Below are positions 22,621-26,452 of a stretch of DNA of 26,452 nt, in pieces. Position 1 is the first letter of the stretch. Every line of letters starts with the position of its first letter. The DNA lies in the NCBI GenBank assembly GCA_041743835.1, contig JBGTLW010000009.1:1-26452 (forward strand). The letters run 5' to 3'. The stretch comes from JBGTLW01 sp041743835 (GTDB lineage: Bacteria > Planctomycetota > Phycisphaerae > Phycisphaerales > Phycisphaeraceae). Under the pieces are notes generated by a model. The model saw nothing but the letters and a program-made list of their open reading frames with translations, searched no databases and was not told the origin of the DNA. A program made the position numbers and the translations under genes.

Positions 22621-25403
22621 CGCTCCCCCTTGGTTTCAAACGCCACCAGGTGTTGCCAGTACGTCACTTTCTGGCCGCCGATCTTTAGCATGGCCTGCTC
22701 CTCGCGTGGCAACACTTCGACAGGCGGGTGCGTCGCGTCGCCTGCCTGAATCGTCAGCACCAGGATGAAGCCGTTGCGTGCGGTGGGATAGACATTGGGG
22801 CCACCCATCGAGGTGGAGGTCACCACGCTGATGTGTTTGTTGAACACCACATTGGCGTCGCTGTTGAGTTTGTCCTTGTTCTCTTGCGGGTATTGCTCGG
22901 TGAAGAAATCGATGTGGAAGTCCTCGAAATCAAAGTCCAGCTTTTCTTCATCGCGGCTGCCCATCTTCTTCATCGCTTCGAGCGTCTCGTTCATGGATTT
23001 GTCGAACAGTTCTTTGATCCCCGGGCCCGGCTTGACCATGTGAATCCGCAGCCTGCCGTTTGCATCTGCACCCTCATCGGCCGGGGGCACATATTCGATC
23101 CAAGCGGTGGGGGGATAGACGACCGTGCCCGCCATGCTGCCGACACCGCCGGGCTGCGTGAGCGTGAATCGTGTGCCGTCGATCTTCACCGCCTCGGCCG
23201 GCACCGGCCCGACGCTCGCCTCCCAGACCCGCTGGCGGTCGGCAAGCCCGAGTTGCGATTCGACGAAGACCAGCATCGCGTCCGCACCCGAAGCGCGGGA
23301 GTAATCCACGCCAACCGTACGCAAGGCGTAGCTGTAGTTCTCATCGATCGGCTCCCCGGCGTCGGCCTTGGCCGGGTCAAACGTCGCCCAGCCGTTGCCT
23401 ACGAGCCCGATGGAACCCGAGCCGTCGCGCGTGGCCTGCTTGCGCACGACACGGGCGGGCGATCGCGGCGCGGCCGGGCCGTGATCCGTGAGCAGCGACT
23501 CATAGACCTGCACCGTGTTCTGCTGCCGATACGCGGGCCAGGTGAAATCCCCGAAGGTAGCTGTGTCGCGCGCCAGCCACTGGCGACCAAGCCCGGTCAC
23601 GCTGACCCGGCCGCGTGCGTGCCGTGCATCCGCATCGCCCTGCCCCGCCTCGGCAACCGTGACAAACGCGCCGGGTATTCCTGAACTGCGCAGCACATAC
23701 GCCCCCATCTGTCGATCCTCCAGGACGCGCTTGATCGAGGTGGGATCGGCGGGCTGGTCGCCGGGCTTCATGGCTAGGGTTCCCAAGATCGCAGCCAAGG
23801 GGTGACTGGCTCGCCACGTGCCTGCAACATACGCGCGGACCGCAGCCGCATCGCCCGGCTTTGCCAGCAAGATCGCGGCGGGCAACCAGGCGTGCGTCGC
23901 GGGGCTGTCGAAAGTCAGCGCATCGGTTGCCGCCGCCCACATCGCGATGTGACTGACACCGCTGGCATCTGCGGGGTCGCGGCCGGTGACGTGGCGGCTG
24001 GCGAGGATGAAGGGCAGCACGGTTTCCATGGCCGCGTCGTAGCCGTGGTTGGTGTTGCCAGCCCCGCGGTCGCCGATGCCCTGCTTGCAGAAGCGTTCAA
24101 TGGATCGCCTGCTGGCGTGGAATGCCTTCTCCACGCGGGCGTAGGGGGCTGGGTCGCGGCCGTCTGTCAGGACCGCCAGAGCCGCGAGCCCCGCCGCGCC
24201 GCGCAGCATGGCCAAGCGGTAGTCCGCCGCAGTGGTGGGTGTGCCCATCACCCCCGCGTGCCCCGCTGCGCCGCCGATGGTTGACGCGAATAACGTGGTC
24301 GGCTGCTCGGTCGCGCTCAACCGAACCGCCTGATCGACCAGCACCCGCCGCACCCCCGCTACGACATCCGTGGGCCAGGCATCCCCCGCCAGGTCGTAAG
24401 CCACCGCGAGCCCTGTAAGCTCACGCGCAAGCCGATGCGCATCAGCGGTGTCGATGGCGGTGATGGATGCTTGGGCAGCCTCGGCCGAGCGCTCCATCAG
24501 CGTGGTATCGTCCGTCACCAGCGCAAGCCACGCGTCACCCGCCGCCGCGAAGCCGTGACACACCAGCCCGTCGCCGGGGACGATACTGCCGGACTGGCCG
24601 GCGTCGAGCATGGCCCGCATCGTTGCTTTTTCTGCATCGGTCGGGGCAAGGCGTTGGCGATGTGCAGCGTCCTTCCACGCGGTGCGGGGGACCAGCAGGC
24701 CGGGTTGCCATGTGGGGTTCGTGGCCTGGGGGATCGGGGCGATGCGGCCGTGCGCTTCGATGCGCTGGTGCTCCCTGCCCTCCGCGACGTGGGTGATGCT
24801 GCTGACCTCGCCGGTAGTGACCCCGCCGCGCCACGCTGGGGTGGTGGCCTTGAAATCGGGGTCGAGCTCTCGCCACAGCGCATCGCGCTGCGGCTTGTTG
24901 AGGCCGGTGACGCTGCCCGTGTACGTGCCGCGCAATCGCTGCCCTTGGCGTTCCAAGGTGAGTTGATAGCGTGCGCTGCCGCCGGTGTGAAGGGGGATGT
25001 GGTGACGGAGGGTGACGGTCAGGTCGAGTGTGAGCGTGTCTGCTTCCCATTGCGCATCGTGGACCGCGACCGGGTGCTCGAGCGCGGGCGTCAGCTCGCA
25101 CCACGCGTGCCCCTCGGGTTGGATGTTGCCGCCGATGCTGAGCAGTTCGAGTTGCAGGCTCGGCCGATCCCCCCTGCGTGCCGGTTTGTAGTCGCTGGCG
25201 TCGAAGGGCACCGCCTGGTCGATGGTGATGTGCAGCCGTGTGTCAGGAAGATTCGGCGCGGGTGAATCTGCGGCCGCGAAGGTCGTAGCCAGGAACACCA
25301 CGACGCCACATAGCGCGCAGGCCCGCATCGCGGCGTGACAGTCGTGGCAGATTACGGTCTGCCGATGCGTGTGGCTTCGGCTGGGCCGGGGCGGGTCGGG
25401 CAT
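22617..25403 (-). CDS. Large exported heparinase II/III-like protein (first gene of pair)
   Basis: The 928-aa protein is a diverged paralogue of its downstream neighbour. Shared segments include RYQLTLERQGQRLRGTYTG against ITLTLEQIDGSYHGTYTA in the N-terminal beta domain, LTGLAVAYDLAGDAW, METVLPFILASRHVTGRD, and DYSRASGADAMLVFVESQL in the C-terminal beta domain. It lacks the roughly 190-residue insertion seen in the neighbour. The start is debatable. ATG 25403 has AAGGA 8 nt upstream but gives a long N-region containing CHDCH. ATG 25328 (MRACALCGVVVFLATTFAAADS) would give a normal signal peptide but lacks a ribosome binding site. The C-terminus carries an acidic segment around DEEKLDFDFEDFHIDFF. 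A role in extracellular polysaccharide breakdown is inferred from the fold only. Confidence 0.7.
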   Translation of the reverse strand: MPDPPRPSRSHTHRQTVICHDCHAAMRACALCGVVVFLATTFAAADSPAPNLPDTRLHITIDQAVPFDASDYKPARRGDRPSLQLELLSIGGNIQPEGHAWCELTPALEHPVAVHDAQWEADTLTLDLTVTLRHHIPLHTGGSARYQLTLERQGQRLRGTYTGSVTGLNKPQRDALWRELDPDFKATTPAWRGGVTTGEVSSITHVAEGREHQRIEAHGRIAPIPQATNPTWQPGLLVPRTAWKDAAHRQRLAPTDAEKATMRAMLDAGQSGSIVPGDGLVCHGFAAAGDAWLALVTDDTTLMERSAEAAQASITAIDTADAHRLARELTGLAVAYDLAGDAWPTDVVAGVRRVLVDQAVRLSATEQPTTLFASTIGGAAGHAGVMGTPTTAADYRLAMLRGAAGLAALAVLTDGRDPAPYARVEKAFHASRRSIERFCKQGIGDRGAGNTNHGYDAAMETVLPFILASRHVTGRDPADASGVSHIAMWAAATDALTFDSPATHAWLPAAILLAKPGDAAAVRAYVAGTWRASHPLAAILGTLAMKPGDQPADPTSIKRVLEDRQMGAYVLRSSGIPGAFVTVAEAGQGDADARHARGRVSVTGLGRQWLARDTATFGDFTWPAYRQQNTVQVYESLLTDHGPAAPRSPARVVRKQATRDGSGSIGLVGNGWATFDPAKADAGEPIDENYSYALRTVGVDYSRASGADAMLVFVESQLGLADRQRVWEASVGPVPAEAVKIDGTRFTLTQPGGVGSMAGTVVYPPTAWIEYVPPADEGADANGRLRIHMVKPGPGIKELFDKSMNETLEAMKKMGSRDEEKLDFDFEDFHIDFFTEQYPQENKDKLNSDANVVFNKHISVVTSTSMGGPNVYPTARNGFILVLTIQAGDATHPPVEVLPREEQAMLKIGGQKVTYWQHLVAFETKGER

Positions 25404-25556
25404 GGCGTGGTCCTTGCGTTGGGCGAGTCCGCGCGGGGTGTGAGATTGATAAGCCGCGTTGTAGAAGGTTTGGCCCGGCCGATCGCAACGTTACACCGCT
25501 GACCTACAGCATGGGCAGGTGTCTTGCGGGCAGTGCGTAACCCGTGGTTCTGGCCC

Positions 25557-25936
25557 TCAGCGGTTCATCATGAATGTTGCGGCCTGCTCGAAAAATGGCC
25601 GAAGCAGGGCGACGGCGTCCTCGGGTAGCTGGGCCTCGGCCATGGCCGCTTCCATGTGCGTCACCCAGCGGTCGCGGGCGGTCTGGTCGATGTGGAAGGG
25701 CAGGTGCCTTGCCCTTAGCCGGGGGTGGCCCCGGGCCTGGCTGTAGGTGTCCGGGCAACGAATCTTTGAACTAAAAAGTCTCTTAATCGCGATTCAGACC
25801 CATCAAAGTCGTCTTTTGGGTACATCGGGGCGAGCAGATCATCCTCCCGCACGCGTCGATAGAAGGCCGCGACCAGGCGGTCGAAGGCCTCGGGCCCCAG
25901 CCGATCGTAGAGGTGGGTATCGAGTAGATTTGTCAT
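25557..25936 (-). pseudogene. Group-II truncated hemoglobin, frameshifted
   Basis: From ATG 25936 the frame reads the start of a truncated hemoglobin: LYDRLGPEAFDRLVAAFYRRV (with B9-B10 Phe25-Tyr26), LLAPMYP and LRDFLVQRF. It then leaves the family sequence and stops at 25715. The neighbouring frame continues perfectly: CPDTYSQARGHPRLRARHLPFHID with the proximal histidine, RDRWVTHMEAAMAEAQ with the group-II tryptophan (G8), and a C-terminus FFEQAATFMMNR ending at TGA 25557. Adding one G after TTCG near 25757-25760 would join the halves as RFGCPDTYSQ, giving a 126-aa protein of normal length like Bacillus YjbI. Such globins bind O2 or NO. This is either a sequencing/assembly error or a recent real inactivation, because both halves remain well conserved. 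Confidence 0.88.
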
Positions 25937-26008
25937 GGCAGCGGTGGAGGGAGGGCGGTGTCCTGAGGCGTCTTGTTGGAGACTAACCGATTGTCGCTCA
26001 TTTAGGGC

Positions 26009-26035
26009 TTGCAATTTCATAATCTCGGGTACAAT
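26009..26035 (+). promoter_or_regulatory. Promoter of the RRM protein gene
   Basis: TTGCAA (26009-26014) and TACAAT (26030-26035) are separated by 15 nt. The -10 box matches the sigma70 consensus at 5 of 6 positions, and the local AT content is raised. A start near 26042 gives a leader of about 100 nt before ATG 26141. Confidence 0.5.
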
Positions 26036-26047
26036 GTCCCCTGACCA

Positions 26048-26064
26048 GCCCGGATGATCCGGGC
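26048..26064 (+). promoter_or_regulatory. Hairpin at the 5' end of the RRM gene leader
   Basis: GCCCGGA (26048-26054), loop TGA, TCCGGGC (26058-26064) form a 7-bp GC-rich stem a few bases after the predicted start site, followed by GTTTATCTT. It may protect the transcript 5' end, attenuate transcription or serve in cold-responsive control. None of these is shown. Confidence 0.4.
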
Positions 26065-26140
26065 GTTTATCTTGAGACGCTACGCGAAGCTCCACTGTTT
26101 GGCAGCCTACCCGTTCGATCTCGCTATCAGGAGCTTCGCA

Positions 26141-26452
26141 ATGAAGATCTACGTCGGAAACCTCAGCTTCAATTCTACCCAGGACTCCATCGAGGGCGTC
26201 TTCTCCAACTACGGCGAAGTCCAGGAAGTCGCGCTCATCACCGATCGCGAAACCGGCCGTCCCCGTGGCTTCGCTTTCGTCACGATGGATGACGAAGGTG
26301 GAAAGAAGGCCATCGAGGCCCTCAACGGCCAGGAGTTCGAAGGCCGTACCCTCAACGTCAACGAAGCACGCCCACGCGAGAACCGCGCTGGCGGCGGTGG
26401 TGGTGGCGGCGGCGGTGGTGGCCGTGGCGGCTACGGCGGCGGTGGTGGTGGC
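26141..26452 (+). CDS. RRM glycine-rich RNA-binding protein (3' end outside window)
   Basis: The frame is open from ATG 26141 to the window edge (104 codons seen), with AGGAG 7 nt upstream. It encodes a single RNA-recognition motif: RNP2 is IYVGNL (3-8) and RNP1 is RGFAFVTM (42-49), with the aromatic residues that stack on RNA bases in place except for Met at the last RNP1 position. From about residue 84 a glycine run interspersed with Arg and Tyr begins and continues past the edge. Such proteins are the bacterial counterparts of glycine-rich RNA-binding proteins. In cyanobacteria they are cold-induced RNA chaperones; that role is inferred here. It has its own promoter and a structured leader of about 100 nt. 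Confidence 0.95.
   Translation, partial: MKIYVGNLSFNSTQDSIEGVFSNYGEVQEVALITDRETGRPRGFAFVTMDDEGGKKAIEALNGQEFEGRTLNVNEARPRENRAGGGGGGGGGGGRGGYGGGGGG

Noticed and set aside
20080..23684. Several plus-strand frames of 270-320 aa
   Set aside because: They are antisense to the two heparinase-like genes, with shadow-like Arg/Val/Gly composition and no motifs.
25504..25758. An 84-aa Pro/Arg-rich minus-strand frame
   Set aside because: It overlaps the second half of the hemoglobin gene in the wrong frame. The correct frame gives the globin C-terminus.

Overview
The window looks like chromosomal DNA of a GC-rich planctomycete, most likely of the Phycisphaerae type. That is an inference from gene content: a DUF1549/DUF1553 protein followed by a Tat-exported DUF1501 protein, a Minf_1886-family protein, a short secretin/TonB N-domain-like exported protein, and large exported polysaccharide-lyase-like proteins. 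Strong third-position GC in the real genes produces very long antisense shadow frames, which were discarded. No insertion sequence, prophage, CRISPR array or rRNA is visible. There is one tRNA.

Left part (1-5.7 kb): a minus-strand tRNA-Ser(GGA) is divergent from truB. A queA-tatC pair on the minus strand converges on truB across a perfect hairpin. Four small plus-strand genes follow, including a membrane-anchored staphylococcal-nuclease-like protein that has lost most catalytic positions, and then a two-helix membrane protein.

Middle (5.7-12.2 kb): minus-strand genes encode a secretin N-domain-like exported protein, a small coiled coil, an AI-2E/PerM-type membrane protein, a Minf_1886 protein and an unrecognised 229-aa protein. 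A G-rich 12-nt repeat separates the last two. Plus-strand yhhQ (queuosine-precursor transporter) overlaps a 5-formyltetrahydrofolate cyclo-ligase gene. This pair converges on pepE, whose catalytic triad is intact. queA and yhhQ together indicate tRNA queuosine modification with precursor salvage.

Right part (12.2-26.45 kb): the DUF1549/1553 and DUF1501 genes form a plus-strand pair. On the minus strand lie an HDAC-like deacetylase, a five-stem structured intergenic element, a divergent transketolase-like enzyme, and a two-gene operon of diverged paralogous exported heparinase II/III-like proteins of 1099 and 928 aa. Next is a group-II truncated hemoglobin gene broken by an apparent one-base deletion. 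The window ends inside an RRM glycine-rich RNA-binding protein gene with its own promoter and structured leader.

The observations most worth following are the 87-nt structured element at 17062-17148, the heparinase-like tandem pair, the hemoglobin frameshift, the dead SNase-like protein and the G-rich 12-nt repeat. No gap longer than 300 bases lacks a gene.
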